NCBI GenBank assembly: GCA_019749945.1
Contig: JAIEPF010000010.1
Location: 186,001-250,000 of the forward strand
Length of the DNA: 64,000 bases
Direction: 5' to 3'
Source: Burkholderiales bacterium
GTDB lineage: Bacteria > Pseudomonadota > Gammaproteobacteria > Burkholderiales > SG8-41
The translations under genes were made by a program, and so were the position numbers. The notes under the pieces were generated by a model. The model did no database searches. It was not told the origin of the DNA and worked only from the letters and a program-made list of their open reading frames with translations. Each line of letters starts with the position of its first letter. Position 1 is the stretch's first letter. Shown here piece by piece: positions 1-8,341 of the stretch.

Positions 1-1622
1 TAAGCTTTTTTTGTTTCTTCCAAACCAAAATCAATCAGTGCCTGCGCGCGCAGTTTGTTTTTCTGGATTTTCGCACTGCCGGTCATCCCGATTTTTTCGA
101 AACTGTCGACGATCTGCCCATAACGCGGCACGCGGAAATTCGCCAGTTTCTCTTTGCTCCAGGCGATGATTTCCTGCGGCGTCGCGGTTTCGCCGTCGCG
201 CAGGATCACGTAGGCCGCGGGCACTTCCACCAGTCGCGGATCGGGCACGCCGATGACCTGCGCCTGTTTGATTTTCGGATGTTTGTGCAGCACGTCCTCG
301 ACTTCGGCCGGTGCGACATTTTCGCCGCCGACGCGGAACACGTCCTTGATGCGGGTCAGGAACTTGAGCCGGCCGTCCTCGTCCATGACGCCGAGGTCGC
401 CTGTGTGCAGCCAGCCGTCGGCGGTGATGGTTTTTGCGGTCTGCTCCGGCATCTTGTAATAACCCTGCATCACGCTCCAGCCGCGCACCTGGATTTCACC
501 GGATTTGCCGGGCGGCATCACCGCGCCGGTTTCGGGATCGACCAGCCGCACTTCGACGTCGTCGAGGATGTGCGCCCAGCCTGCGATGCGTTTTTCGAGG
601 TCATCGTCGTACTTCGACATGCAGACATTGGGCGAGGCTTCCGACAGCCCGTAGGCCTGGCACAGCCCTTTCATGCCCATGCGTTCGATGACCTTGCGCG
701 ACACTTCCGGTCCGGCGGAAGCCCAGCCGTTGCGCAGCTGCAGCGGGTATTGGTCGAAGTTCGGATGGTTCAGCATCATCAGGAACATGGTGTCGTTGCC
801 CGAGGTATGCGTGCACTCCTCGCTCCACATCGTCGCCAGCGCTTCCTCCGGTTCGAACGAGGGCGAGGACAGCAGGCAGGCGCCGGTGGTCAGCGCGGCG
901 AGCAGCGACAGCGTGGTGCCGGCGACATGGTAGAAGGGGCGCGCGCTGTAATAACGGTCACGGGCTTTCAGGTTGAAGCGTGCCGCGACATGGGTCGCGT
1001 TGCGCAGCATGTTGTCATGGGTCAGCATCACGCCCTTGGGATGGGAGGTGGTGCCCGAAGTGAACTGCATCAGCAGCACATCGTCGGGGCTGACCGCCGG
1101 GGGCCAGGGTTCCGCGTAAACCGCGCCCCTGCTCAGCAGGGCGGCAAAACCGATGGCGCCCGCCGGGATATCGCTGCCAAGCACGACGACGGTCTCCAAG
1201 AGCGGCAGCGCGGCGTCAGGCAGCTTTTGATCCAGCGCCGGGCAAATGCCGCGCAGCATGGCGATGAAATCGATCTTCAGAAAACGATCGGTGACAAACA
1301 GCAGTTTCACATCGGCCTGCTTCAGGCAGTACAGCATTTCGTCGGCCTTGAAGCGGGTGTTGACCGGCACCGTGACCGCGCCGATGCTGGCCGCGGCGTA
1401 AAAGAAAATCACCCATTCCAGCGAATTGCCCATGCATACCGCGACATGGTCGCCGCGCCGGATGCCCAGCGCGCGCAGGCCCTGCGCGACCTCGCGCACG
1501 TTGTCGCGCAGTTCGGCATAAGTCAGGCGTTTGCCGGCAATCACCAGCGCTTCGTCCTGCGCATGCGCAGCCGCGGTGGCGGCAAGGATTTCGGCGAGGG
1601 TCTGTTTTTTCCAGATGTTCAT
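1..1622 (-). CDS. Acyl-CoA synthetase (AMP-forming, class I adenylate-forming)
   Basis: Activates a carboxylic acid to its CoA thioester via an acyl-adenylate. Reading back from ATG at 1622 (MNIWKKQTLAEIL) gives about 540 residues to the window edge; the last two visible bases give TA, so the stop codon is probably only one base outside. The P-loop-like motif TSGTTSHPKG lies near residue 187, with Ser-His where Gly-x is usual. An aromatic-rich core ending in YGLSEASPN, the TGD motif (GWLHTGDLG), RIKDVFRVGGENV and a C-terminal lysine context (TGSAKIQKNK) follow in normal order. Length and motifs indicate a complete, active-looking enzyme. It is the last visible gene of a minus-strand run, 19 nt after the enoyl-CoA hydratase, which suggests they act on the same acid. 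The substrate cannot be read from sequence. Confidence 0.93.
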   Translation of the reverse strand, partial: MNIWKKQTLAEILAATAAAHAQDEALVIAGKRLTYAELRDNVREVAQGLRALGIRRGDHVAVCMGNSLEWVIFFYAAASIGAVTVPVNTRFKADEMLYCLKQADVKLLFVTDRFLKIDFIAMLRGICPALDQKLPDAALPLLETVVVLGSDIPAGAIGFAALLSRGAVYAEPWPPAVSPDDVLLMQFTSGTTSHPKGVMLTHDNMLRNATHVAARFNLKARDRYYSARPFYHVAGTTLSLLAALTTGACLLSSPSFEPEEALATMWSEECTHTSGNDTMFLMMLNHPNFDQYPLQLRNGWASAGPEVSRKVIERMGMKGLCQAYGLSEASPNVCMSKYDDDLEKRIAGWAHILDDVEVRLVDPETGAVMPPGKSGEIQVRGWSVMQGYYKMPEQTAKTITADGWLHTGDLGVMDEDGRLKFLTRIKDVFRVGGENVAPAEVEDVLHKHPKIKQAQVIGVPDPRLVEVPAAYVILRDGETATPQEIIAWSKEKLANFRVPRYGQIVDSFEKIGMTGSAKIQKNKLRAQALIDFGLEETKKA

Positions 1623-1641
1623 GTGTCCGCGGTGCTTTTGC

Positions 1642-2412
1642 TTATTTGCCCTTGAACTGCGGTTTGCGTTTTTCCTTGAAGGCGGCGACGCCTTCGACAT
1701 GGTCCTCGGTCATGCGCGCACCGCAGATCGCCAGCACTTCCATTTCCAGAAGCTGCTCCAGTGTCGGCACATACATGTACTGGAACATGCGTTTGGCCAG
1801 CGTCAGTGCGTAGGTTGCCGAGCCGGCGATGTCGCGCGCCAGTGCCAAGGCCTCGGCTTCCAACTGGTCGTCGGGCACCACCTTGCTGATCAGGCCCATC
1901 TCTTTGGCTTCGGCCGCCGGCAGCTTGCGTGCGCTGTAGACGATTTCCTTGGCGCGGGCGAGTCCCAAGTGCTGGGTGAGGAAATAAATCGCGCCGCCGT
2001 CCGGCGGGATGCCGACATTCTTGAAGGCCATTAGCAGGTACGCGGTTTCGCTCGCCACAATCAGGTCACAGGCCAGCGCCATGCTGGCGCCGATGCCGGC
2101 AGCCGGGCCGCGGATCGCGGCGATCACCGGTTTTTCCAGGTGATGCAGGGCGAGGATCATCTGCTGGTGGCCCTTCGAGCGTTTGCGTCCGCTGACCACG
2201 TCGTAACCGCCCATCGAGCCGACATCGCCGCCGGCGCAGAATGCGCGGCCGGCGCCGGTGAGCACCACGGCGCGCGCCGTGTCATCGCTGTTCAGCGCAG
2301 TGAAAATGCCGGCCAGCTCGTGGTACATCTCGCCTGACAGCGCGTTCAGTTTGTCGGCGCGGTCGAGCAGGACGGTGGCGATGCCTTCATTGATCGTGAC
2401 TTTGACGCTCAT
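1642..2412 (-). CDS. Enoyl-CoA hydratase/isomerase family protein
   Basis: A 256-residue crotonase-fold protein from ATG 2412. The N-terminal part has the CoA-binding/oxyanion segment around residues 60-70 (AFCAGGDVGSM), and residues 100-125 carry the second oxyanion loop (AAIRGPAAGIGASMALACDL). At the position of the first hydratase glutamate the protein reads FKNVGIPPDGG, so that Glu seems absent, while a Glu in LARAKE matches the second. Isomerases and one-glutamate crotonases look like this, so strict hydratase activity is not assured. A C-terminal FKEKRKPQFKGK tail is typical of the family. It is clearly paralogous to the protein at 22165-22935, sharing the unusual PDGGAI segment and the same tail. 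It lies 18 nt from the Bug gene and 19 nt from the acyl-CoA ligase. Confidence 0.92.
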   Translation of the reverse strand: MSVKVTINEGIATVLLDRADKLNALSGEMYHELAGIFTALNSDDTARAVVLTGAGRAFCAGGDVGSMGGYDVVSGRKRSKGHQQMILALHHLEKPVIAAIRGPAAGIGASMALACDLIVASETAYLLMAFKNVGIPPDGGAIYFLTQHLGLARAKEIVYSARKLPAAEAKEMGLISKVVPDDQLEAEALALARDIAGSATYALTLAKRMFQYMYVPTLEQLLEMEVLAICGARMTEDHVEGVAAFKEKRKPQFKGK

Positions 2413-2430
2413 GCGATATGTCCCGGAGTC

Positions 2431-3396
2431 CTAAAGTGAGGTGATGCCCGCGCGTTCGATGACTTTTTTCCATTTGGCGATTTCGTCGCGCAGGAAAGCG
2501 GCGTATTCCGGCGTGCTGCTGCCGACCGGATCCGAGCCTTCGCGTTTCAGATGTTCTGCCAGTTCCGGTGATTTCATGATGCGTGCGACGGCATCGGCGG
2601 TTTTGGCGACCGCTTCCTTCGGCATGCGCGCGGGGCCGGTAAGGCCGTTCCAGGCCACGGCCTGAAAGCCTTTTAATCCTTGTTCGTCGAGTGTCGGCAT
2701 CTCGGGCAGGGCGGCGGAACGATTCAGGCTGGTCATGCCCAGTGCGCGCAGTTTTCCCGACTTGATGAAGGGCAGGGCCGAGGTCAGGCCGTTGAACACG
2801 ATGTCGACATGGCCGCCGACCAGATCGGCCAGCGCCGGCGCATTGCCCTTGTACGGCACATGCACAATTTTCACGTTGGCCATCGCGTTGAACAGTTCGC
2901 CGGCGAGGTGATTGGAGCCGCCGCTGCCGGAGGAGCCGAAATTCATCACGCCGGGTTTCGCTTTGGCGAGGGCAATCAGTTCCCTGATGTTTTTGGCCGG
3001 CACGCCCGGGTGCACGACAACAACCAGCGGCGTGGTGTTGATCAGCGTGATCGGTTCGAAATCCTTCGCCGGATCGTACGGCAGTTTTTTGATCAGGCTG
3101 GGCACGATGGTGAAGGGCGCCGGCGTGACCAGCAGCACATGACCATCGGGCGGTGACTTGGCGACGATGTCGGTGCCGATCACCGTGCTGCCGCCGGGGC
3201 GGTTGTCGACGATGACCTGCTGGCCCCAGGCCTCGGTCAGTTTTTGCGCCAGCACGCGGCCGATGATGTCGGTGCTGCCGCCGGCAGCGAAGGGCACCAC
3301 CAGGCGCACGGTTTTGACGGGATAATTCTGGGCCTGGGCTGCACCTGGCACAGAGTATAAAAATACCAATAAAAACAATAACTTATAATTATTCAT
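2431..3396 (-). CDS. Bug/TctC-family periplasmic solute-binding protein
   Basis: Extracytoplasmic binding protein of the tripartite tricarboxylate transporter type, 321 residues. I chose ATG 3396 (MNNYKLLFLLVF) rather than an upstream TTG at 3420 because it starts a clean signal peptide ending near AAQAQNYP and has GGAG eight bases upstream. Family hallmarks are VRLVVPFAAGGSTDIIGR near the mature N-terminus, the DNRPGGSTVIGT loop, PDGHVLL, and HVPYKGNAPALADLVGG around residue 190. It is one of six such proteins in the window. No TctA or TctB membrane subunit is present, so transport partners must be elsewhere, or the protein acts as a sensor or scavenger as proposed for many Bordetella-type Bug proteins. 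The ligand is unknown. The signal-peptide codons are AT-rich compared with the rest of the gene. Confidence 0.94.
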   Translation of the reverse strand: MNNYKLLFLLVFLYSVPGAAQAQNYPVKTVRLVVPFAAGGSTDIIGRVLAQKLTEAWGQQVIVDNRPGGSTVIGTDIVAKSPPDGHVLLVTPAPFTIVPSLIKKLPYDPAKDFEPITLINTTPLVVVVHPGVPAKNIRELIALAKAKPGVMNFGSSGSGGSNHLAGELFNAMANVKIVHVPYKGNAPALADLVGGHVDIVFNGLTSALPFIKSGKLRALGMTSLNRSAALPEMPTLDEQGLKGFQAVAWNGLTGPARMPKEAVAKTADAVARIMKSPELAEHLKREGSDPVGSSTPEYAAFLRDEIAKWKKVIERAGITSL

Positions 3397-3416
3397 AACC
3401 AGATCTCCGAAGATGC

Positions 3417-4433
3417 TCAAGTCGCGCGTCCGGCTGCCGCTTGCGGCAAGGCGCGATAGATATAGTGCAGTCGGTCCATTGCAGCACGGGCCTCGGCTTC
3501 GAGGCGGTCCACAATCGCCGCCAGCGGTTCGATTTTATCGGCGAACACGACACCCTGGCCGCAGGACAGCATGGCTTGTTCGTAATCCCCGGTTTCGTAA
3601 GCCTTGCGGGCGATGGGGCCCATGATGTGCGGCAGCAGCGTCTTGGTGTCGGCCTGTTCGCGTTCGAGCTGCTGGATCATCGCGACATGTTCAGTCTTCA
3701 ATGCGCGCTGCGTGTTTCGCATCGACTGCAATAACAGTGTCGTGTCGGTTTCGCCGGCAGCGACCAGGCGCTCCTTGTATTTGCGGTGCGCCCAGATTTC
3801 TTCGGAGACCAGGAAACGCGTGCCCATGGCCACGCCGTCGGCACCCATCGCCAGCGCGGCCACCATCTGCGCGCCGGTACCGATGCCGCCGGCGACGATC
3901 AGCGGAATCCTGATGGCGCGCACGGCTGCGGCTGCGGCGACCATGGTACCCACCGGTTCGATGCCCGGATGGCCGCCGGCTTCGGCGCCGACAACCGTCA
4001 CGGCATCGACACCCAGCGACTCGGCTTTTTTTGCGTAACGCACGCCCGGCACCTTGTGCAGCACGATGATGCCGGCGTCTTTCAGGCGCTTCAGGTACGC
4101 CTCGGGATTGTTGCCCGCGGTCTCGACATATTTCACACCCTCGTCGATCACGGTATCGATCAGCGGCGTGACGCGATCCGTGCCGTCGCGGCTGACGCGA
4201 ATCATGATGTTGACGCCGAAGGGTTTGCCTTCGCTCAGTTCGCGGCATTTGCGGATGCCCGCGCGCAGTGCCGCCGGGTCGGGGAAACTCGCCGAGGTCA
4301 TGAAGCCGATCAGCCCGGCACGCGCCACCGCGGCGACATACACCGGCTCCGCCAGCCACATCAGGCCGCTGGCGATCACCGGCAGGCGGATGCCGTAGAG
4401 ATCGGTGATGCGGGTTTTGAAGGGTATGTTCAT
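3417..4433 (-). CDS. Nitronate monooxygenase / 2-nitropropane dioxygenase family protein
   Basis: A 338-residue FMN-dependent TIM-barrel enzyme. It begins with PFKTRITDLYGIRLPVIASGLMWLAEP, typical of this family, and has the FMN-phosphate region GVDAVTVVGAEAGGHPG (about residues 140-157) followed by the glycine-rich VAGGIGTGAQMVAALAMGADGVAMGTRF. Nitronate monooxygenases oxidise alkyl nitronates; many relatives act on other substrates or are enoyl reductases, so the reaction is not certain. The stop lies 20 nt before the Bug gene start. The upstream gap to the CoA synthetase contains a CACAGAG hairpin element. A small flavin enzyme amid CoA-ester genes fits a xenobiotic or nitro-compound route, but that is inference. 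Confidence 0.88.
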   Translation of the reverse strand: MNIPFKTRITDLYGIRLPVIASGLMWLAEPVYVAAVARAGLIGFMTSASFPDPAALRAGIRKCRELSEGKPFGVNIMIRVSRDGTDRVTPLIDTVIDEGVKYVETAGNNPEAYLKRLKDAGIIVLHKVPGVRYAKKAESLGVDAVTVVGAEAGGHPGIEPVGTMVAAAAAVRAIRIPLIVAGGIGTGAQMVAALAMGADGVAMGTRFLVSEEIWAHRKYKERLVAAGETDTTLLLQSMRNTQRALKTEHVAMIQQLEREQADTKTLLPHIMGPIARKAYETGDYEQAMLSCGQGVVFADKIEPLAAIVDRLEAEARAAMDRLHYIYRALPQAAAGRAT

Positions 4434-4450
4434 AAGATCAAAGTCAAAGG

Positions 4451-4553
4451 CTTTTAGCCACAGAGGTCACAGAGTTCACAGAGGAAAACCCAAACCGGAA
4501 AAGCTTTTGTTCTTGCAGTTCTCTGTGTCCTCTGTGACCTCTGTGGCTAAAGG
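4451..4553. repeat. CACAGAG 9-bp-unit inverted repeat, copy A
   Basis: Imperfect palindrome with arms of about 32 bases. The left arm holds three 9-base units of the form CACAGAGNN after TTTTAGC, and the right arm is its complement ending CTGTGGCTAAAG. The loop contains GTTCTTGCAGTTCTCTGTG, also found in copy C. It lies between two same-direction genes (nitronate monooxygenase and CoA synthetase). It is presumably transcribed and folds into a long hairpin. There is no T-run typical of an intrinsic terminator, so mRNA processing or stabilisation is as likely as termination. Confidence 0.93.
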
Positions 4554-4564
4554 GTTTAAGGTTT

Positions 4565-6697
4565 TCAGTCTTTCAGCACCACCAAGGCATCCGCAGCAAC
4601 CACGCCCGAAGCGTTGACGAACAGCGGGTTGATGTCGATTTCGGCGATGCGGTCGGCGTGGTCGGCCACCAGCAGCGACAGCCGCGAGATGGCATCGGCC
4701 AGTGCGTCGATATTGCACGGCGCTTTGCCGCGATAACCCTGCAGCAGTTTGACGCCCTTGATGTCGTGGATCATCGCTTTCGCGGTGTCGGCATCGAAGG
4801 GCGCGTAGCGGTGGGTCACGTCCTGCATGATTTCGGTGAACACCCCGCCGAGGCCGAAGGCGATCACCGGGCCGAAATGCGGATCGTTGACGGCGCCGAG
4901 AATGACTTCCTCGCCGCCGGCCATCTGCTGCACCAGCACGCCGGCGATGCGCGCATCGGGTTTGTATTGCCTGGCCGCAGCCAGCACTTCGCGCGCCGCT
5001 TGTTTGAGTGCATCGACACTGTTGATGTGCAGGCGAATCACGCCGGCTTCGGTTTTGTGCGGGATGTCGGCGGATTCGATTTTTACTGCCAGCGGAAAGG
5101 GCAGCGGTGCCGCAGTGAGTTTTTCGATGGCCTCCGGCGCCAGCAGTTGTTCTTCGGTCACTGCGATGCCGTAGGCCTTGAGCAGCGTCTTGGAGGCGTG
5201 TTCGCCCAGTGTGCCGGAGGCCGGCAGGTCGAGTTTTTGCGGCGCGATGACACGTTTGCCGCCACGGGTGCGCGCGGCCTCGTAAGTGCTGCGTTTTTGC
5301 GCGAATTCGGTCAGCGCCGCCATCGCATCGACGGTGCGGCCGGGGGCGAGGATGCAGGGCACGCCGTTGCGTTCCAGATACATCATCGCTTCGCGGTTGT
5401 CGTCGGGCGAGGTCGGCCAGTTCAGCAGCAGCGGTTTATCGACACCCTTGAGCATGTCCACCAGGCCTTCGGCCCAGGCCTGGGTTACGGTACCGCGCGG
5501 CGAACGCGCGACGATGGAGTCGATATTGGGATCGGCCAGCACTTCGCGCATGGTCTTGGTGTACGAGGCGAAATTGTCGTTGTAGCCCTGGGCCGTGGTG
5601 TCAATCGGATTTTCGATGGAGGCATAGGCGACAACGATGCCGCGCAGTTTTTCACGGGTGGCATCGCTCAATTTGGGCAGGGTCAGGCCGCGCGCCGTGC
5701 AGCGGTCGGCGAGCAGCACGCCGGCGCCGCCGGACAGCGTCATCACGCCGACACGGTTGCCGCGCGGCAGTTTTTTTCCGCGGAAGGCCTTGCAGTAATC
5801 GACCAGATCATCGACATCCTGCACTTCAATGAAGCCGCCTTCACGGAATGCGGTGCGGAACAGTTCATAACCCGCGGTCAGCCGTGCGGTGTGCGAGGTC
5901 GCCGCCTTGCTGCCGACTTCGCTGTTGCCGACTTTCCAGATCAGTATGGGTTTGCCGAGTTCCAGTGCACGCGCGCCGAGCCGGCGCAGGCGTTTGCCCT
6001 CGGTGGTACCTTCGAGGAATGCGGTGAGGATTTCGACATCGGGGCGTTCGATCAGGTGTTCCATCCAGTCGAGCGCGGTGAGATCGACTTCGTTGCCGGT
6101 GGAAATGACGTGGTTGAAGCCAAGACCGTGGTAACAGGCGACGGCGACCACGCCAAACCCGAAACCGCCGGATTGGGTGACCATCGCGATCGGGCCGGGC
6201 TTGAGTGTTTTCAGCTGCAGCGTGCCGCCGAAGCCGAGGCGGAAATCCGCGTCGAGGTTCATCACGCCCAGACAGTTGGGGCCGACCACGCGCACGCCGC
6301 TCGACTTGATCGCGGCAAGCAACTGGTCGTTGAGCGCCTTGCCGGCATCGCCGGCTTCGCTGAAACCCGCCGACAGGATCACCGCAAACGGAATGCCGGC
6401 CTTGCCGCATTGTTCGATGGCGCCCGGCACCAGCGCGCCCGACACCGCGATCAGCGCGATGTCACAGGGTTTTGGCACCGCAGCGATGTCGGGATAACAG
6501 GTGAGGCCTTTGACTTCCTGGTATTTCGGATTGACCGGATAGACGCGGCCCTTGTAACCGTATTCGGTGAGCAGCCTGATCGGCTGGCCGCCGATGCGCG
6601 TGAGATCGGTTGAAGCGCCGATGATGGCGACGCCGCGCGGATTGAGCAGACGGGAGAGGTCGGGTGCGGTGGCGGCGTTTTTGAGGACGGCGGACAT
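4565..6697 (-). CDS. Acetate--CoA ligase family protein (ADP-forming acyl-CoA synthetase, fused alpha-beta)
   Basis: A 710-residue single-chain NDP-forming acyl-CoA synthetase. Residues 15-110 form a CoA-binding Rossmann domain (RGVAIIGASTDLTRIGGQP). Succinyl-CoA-ligase-like domains follow with VVGPNCLGVMN and MVTQSGGFG, and SHTARLTAG near residue 270 carries the histidine expected to be phosphorylated. The C-terminal third is an ATP-grasp domain (PLAVKIESADIPHKTEAGV, then FGLGGVFTEIMQD and EIDINPLFV). These enzymes interconvert acyl-CoA, ADP and Pi with acid, ATP and CoA; members also activate or recycle aromatic and branched acids. It is separated from the upstream Bug gene by 33 nt. A downstream hairpin repeat may set different mRNA levels for the genes that follow. 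Confidence 0.93.
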   Translation of the reverse strand: MSAVLKNAATAPDLSRLLNPRGVAIIGASTDLTRIGGQPIRLLTEYGYKGRVYPVNPKYQEVKGLTCYPDIAAVPKPCDIALIAVSGALVPGAIEQCGKAGIPFAVILSAGFSEAGDAGKALNDQLLAAIKSSGVRVVGPNCLGVMNLDADFRLGFGGTLQLKTLKPGPIAMVTQSGGFGFGVVAVACYHGLGFNHVISTGNEVDLTALDWMEHLIERPDVEILTAFLEGTTEGKRLRRLGARALELGKPILIWKVGNSEVGSKAATSHTARLTAGYELFRTAFREGGFIEVQDVDDLVDYCKAFRGKKLPRGNRVGVMTLSGGAGVLLADRCTARGLTLPKLSDATREKLRGIVVAYASIENPIDTTAQGYNDNFASYTKTMREVLADPNIDSIVARSPRGTVTQAWAEGLVDMLKGVDKPLLLNWPTSPDDNREAMMYLERNGVPCILAPGRTVDAMAALTEFAQKRSTYEAARTRGGKRVIAPQKLDLPASGTLGEHASKTLLKAYGIAVTEEQLLAPEAIEKLTAAPLPFPLAVKIESADIPHKTEAGVIRLHINSVDALKQAAREVLAAARQYKPDARIAGVLVQQMAGGEEVILGAVNDPHFGPVIAFGLGGVFTEIMQDVTHRYAPFDADTAKAMIHDIKGVKLLQGYRGKAPCNIDALADAISRLSLLVADHADRIAEIDINPLFVNASGVVAADALVVLKD

Positions 6698-6730
6698 TTC
6701 AGGTTCTGGATGGTTGGTTGACCCGGTGCG

Positions 6731-7693
6731 CTAATCAGCGCGCATGTTGGCGGCTTTGACCAGCTTCGCCCATTTCTCGGTTTCACTGCGGATGAAGGCG
6801 GTGAATTCCTCCGGTGTACTGGCCACGGGTTCAGCACCCTGTCCGGACAGTTTTTCGATGACATCCGGCGCGCGCAGCGCCTTCACCGCTTCGCTGTGCA
6901 GCCGGACGAGCACGGGTTTCGGCGTCGCCGCCGGGGCGAGCAGGCCGTACCAGCCGCTGGCGCTGTAGCCGGGCAGGGTTTCGGCGATGGTCGGAAGGTC
7001 AGGCAGCAGCGCGGAGCGTTTGGCGCCGGTGACGGCCAGCGCCTTGACCCGGCCGGACTTGATGTGCGGCGTGATGATCAGGCTGTTTTCGTAGGTCAGG
7101 TCGACTTCGCCGGAGACCAGCGCGGTCAGTGCCGGTGCGCCGCCCTTGTACGGCACGTGCGCGATATCGACCCTGCTCATCAGTTTCAGCAGTTCGCCGG
7201 CGAGGTGGGTGATGGTGCCGTTGCCCGACGAGCCGTAGTTCATCTTGCCGGGGGCGGCTTTGGCGAGTGCCAGAAGTTCCTTGACGTTTTTTGCCGGCAC
7301 CGACGGGTGGATGACCAGGATGCTGGTGACGGTGACGCTCTGGGTGATGGGGGCCAGGTCGCGCAGCGTGTCGTAGCCGAGTTTCGGATTCAGGCTCTTC
7401 GCCACGGCCAGGCCGCCGATGGTGCCCATGATCAGGGTGTAACCGTCGGGGGCGGATTTTGCCACCTGTTCGGTGCCGATGGCGCCGCCGGCGCCGCCGC
7501 GGTTGTCAACGACGATCTGCTGGCCCATGGCCTCGGCCATTTTCGGCGCCATCAGACGCGTCACGATGTCGGTGGGGCCGCCGGGCGGGAAGGGCACGAC
7601 GATGCGTACGGGTTTGGCGGGATACGGCTGCGCGGCGGCCGGCAACACCAGCGGCGCCAGCAGCAGCGGTAGCAGGGCGACTGCCTTGTTCAT
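6731..7693 (-). CDS. Bug/TctC-family periplasmic solute-binding protein
   Basis: 320 residues from ATG 7693, with GAGGAGAAC a few bases upstream as a strong ribosome-binding site. The signal peptide is MNKAVALLPLLLAPLVLPAAA. The mature protein begins QPYPAKPVRIVVPFPPGGPTD and carries the DNRGGAGGAIGTEQ and HVPYKGGAPALTALVSG signatures. It ends with the usual amphipathic EKWAKLVKAANMRAD helix. It sits between the CoA synthetase and the glutathione transferase gene in the minus-strand operon, so co-expression with that route is likely. No cognate membrane components are in the window. Confidence 0.95.
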   Translation of the reverse strand: MNKAVALLPLLLAPLVLPAAAQPYPAKPVRIVVPFPPGGPTDIVTRLMAPKMAEAMGQQIVVDNRGGAGGAIGTEQVAKSAPDGYTLIMGTIGGLAVAKSLNPKLGYDTLRDLAPITQSVTVTSILVIHPSVPAKNVKELLALAKAAPGKMNYGSSGNGTITHLAGELLKLMSRVDIAHVPYKGGAPALTALVSGEVDLTYENSLIITPHIKSGRVKALAVTGAKRSALLPDLPTIAETLPGYSASGWYGLLAPAATPKPVLVRLHSEAVKALRAPDVIEKLSGQGAEPVASTPEEFTAFIRSETEKWAKLVKAANMRAD

Positions 7694-7726
7694 GATGTTC
7701 TCCTCGCGATTCTGTTGATTCTGTTG

Positions 7727-8341
7727 TTATTGGTCGACATGCACCGTCTGGACCATCGACGGGCGTTGCGCAAACGTTTCATACCAGCCGGCGATGCGGT
7801 CATGGCCGCTGCGCCAGACCAGATGGGCGAAGCGGAAATCAATATAGCCCAGCGCGCAGCCGATGGCGACATGGCCGATGCCGACCGGATCATTCGCCAG
7901 TGCCGCAGCCTCGTGATCGAGCGCGGCCACGGTGTTGCGCACCTTCAGTTCAAAAGCCGCCAGTATTTCCGGCGATTGCTGCGGCTGCGGACGCAGCATT
8001 TCATTGCGCCACAGCATCAGGTTGTCGGTCAGGTTGTTGCCCAGCGCATGGCGGCGCAGCGCGGTCCAGCGCGCCGGACCGTTTTCCGGGAACAGCCGGC
8101 GGCCGGCGTGCAGGCTGTCGAGGTATTCACAGATCACCGCGGAGTCATAGAGCACGCTGCCGTCATCCAGCACCAGCGTCGGAATCTTGCCTGTCGGATT
8201 GACCGGCAGCAGCGCGGCATTGGGTTTGCTCATGGCCACCAGCGTGCGCTCGCATTCGATGCGCGCGGCCAGCCCGCATTCATGCGCAAAAATCATCACC
8301 TTGCGCACAAAGGGCGAACGCGACGACCAGTACAGCTTCAT
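7727..8341 (-). CDS. Glutathione S-transferase family protein
   Basis: A 204-residue GST. The start is ATG 8341 (MKLYWSSRSPFVRKVMI): it begins the thioredoxin-like domain and overlaps the upstream hydrolase stop by an ATGA tetranucleotide, so the genes are translationally coupled. The N-terminal domain has SRSPFVRK, the cis-proline region VNPTGKIPTLVLDDG and the glutathione gamma-Glu contact pair DS in LYDSAVICEYLD. The alpha-helical C-terminal domain runs from about residue 85. A catalytic Ser at SRSP is plausible for beta-class-like enzymes. Possible roles are glutathione conjugation, maleylacetate-type isomerisation or reductive dehalogenation in the same pathway; sequence alone does not separate these. 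Confidence 0.92.
   Translation of the reverse strand: MKLYWSSRSPFVRKVMIFAHECGLAARIECERTLVAMSKPNAALLPVNPTGKIPTLVLDDGSVLYDSAVICEYLDSLHAGRRLFPENGPARWTALRRHALGNNLTDNLMLWRNEMLRPQPQQSPEILAAFELKVRNTVAALDHEAAALANDPVGIGHVAIGCALGYIDFRFAHLVWRSGHDRIAGWYETFAQRPSMVQTVHVDQ

Noticed and set aside
4405..4617. Small open frames running through CACAGAG repeat copies (also 24074-24304 and 32183-32728)
   Set aside because: They are translations of the 9-base units (S-V-x-S-V-like repeats), with no homologue or start signal.
4658..6613. A 651-codon open frame on the plus strand, antisense to the CoA synthetase gene
   Set aside because: Its composition is that of a GC-biased antisense frame (rich in Gly, Arg, His and Asp with no domain), and the minus-strand gene has full family motifs.
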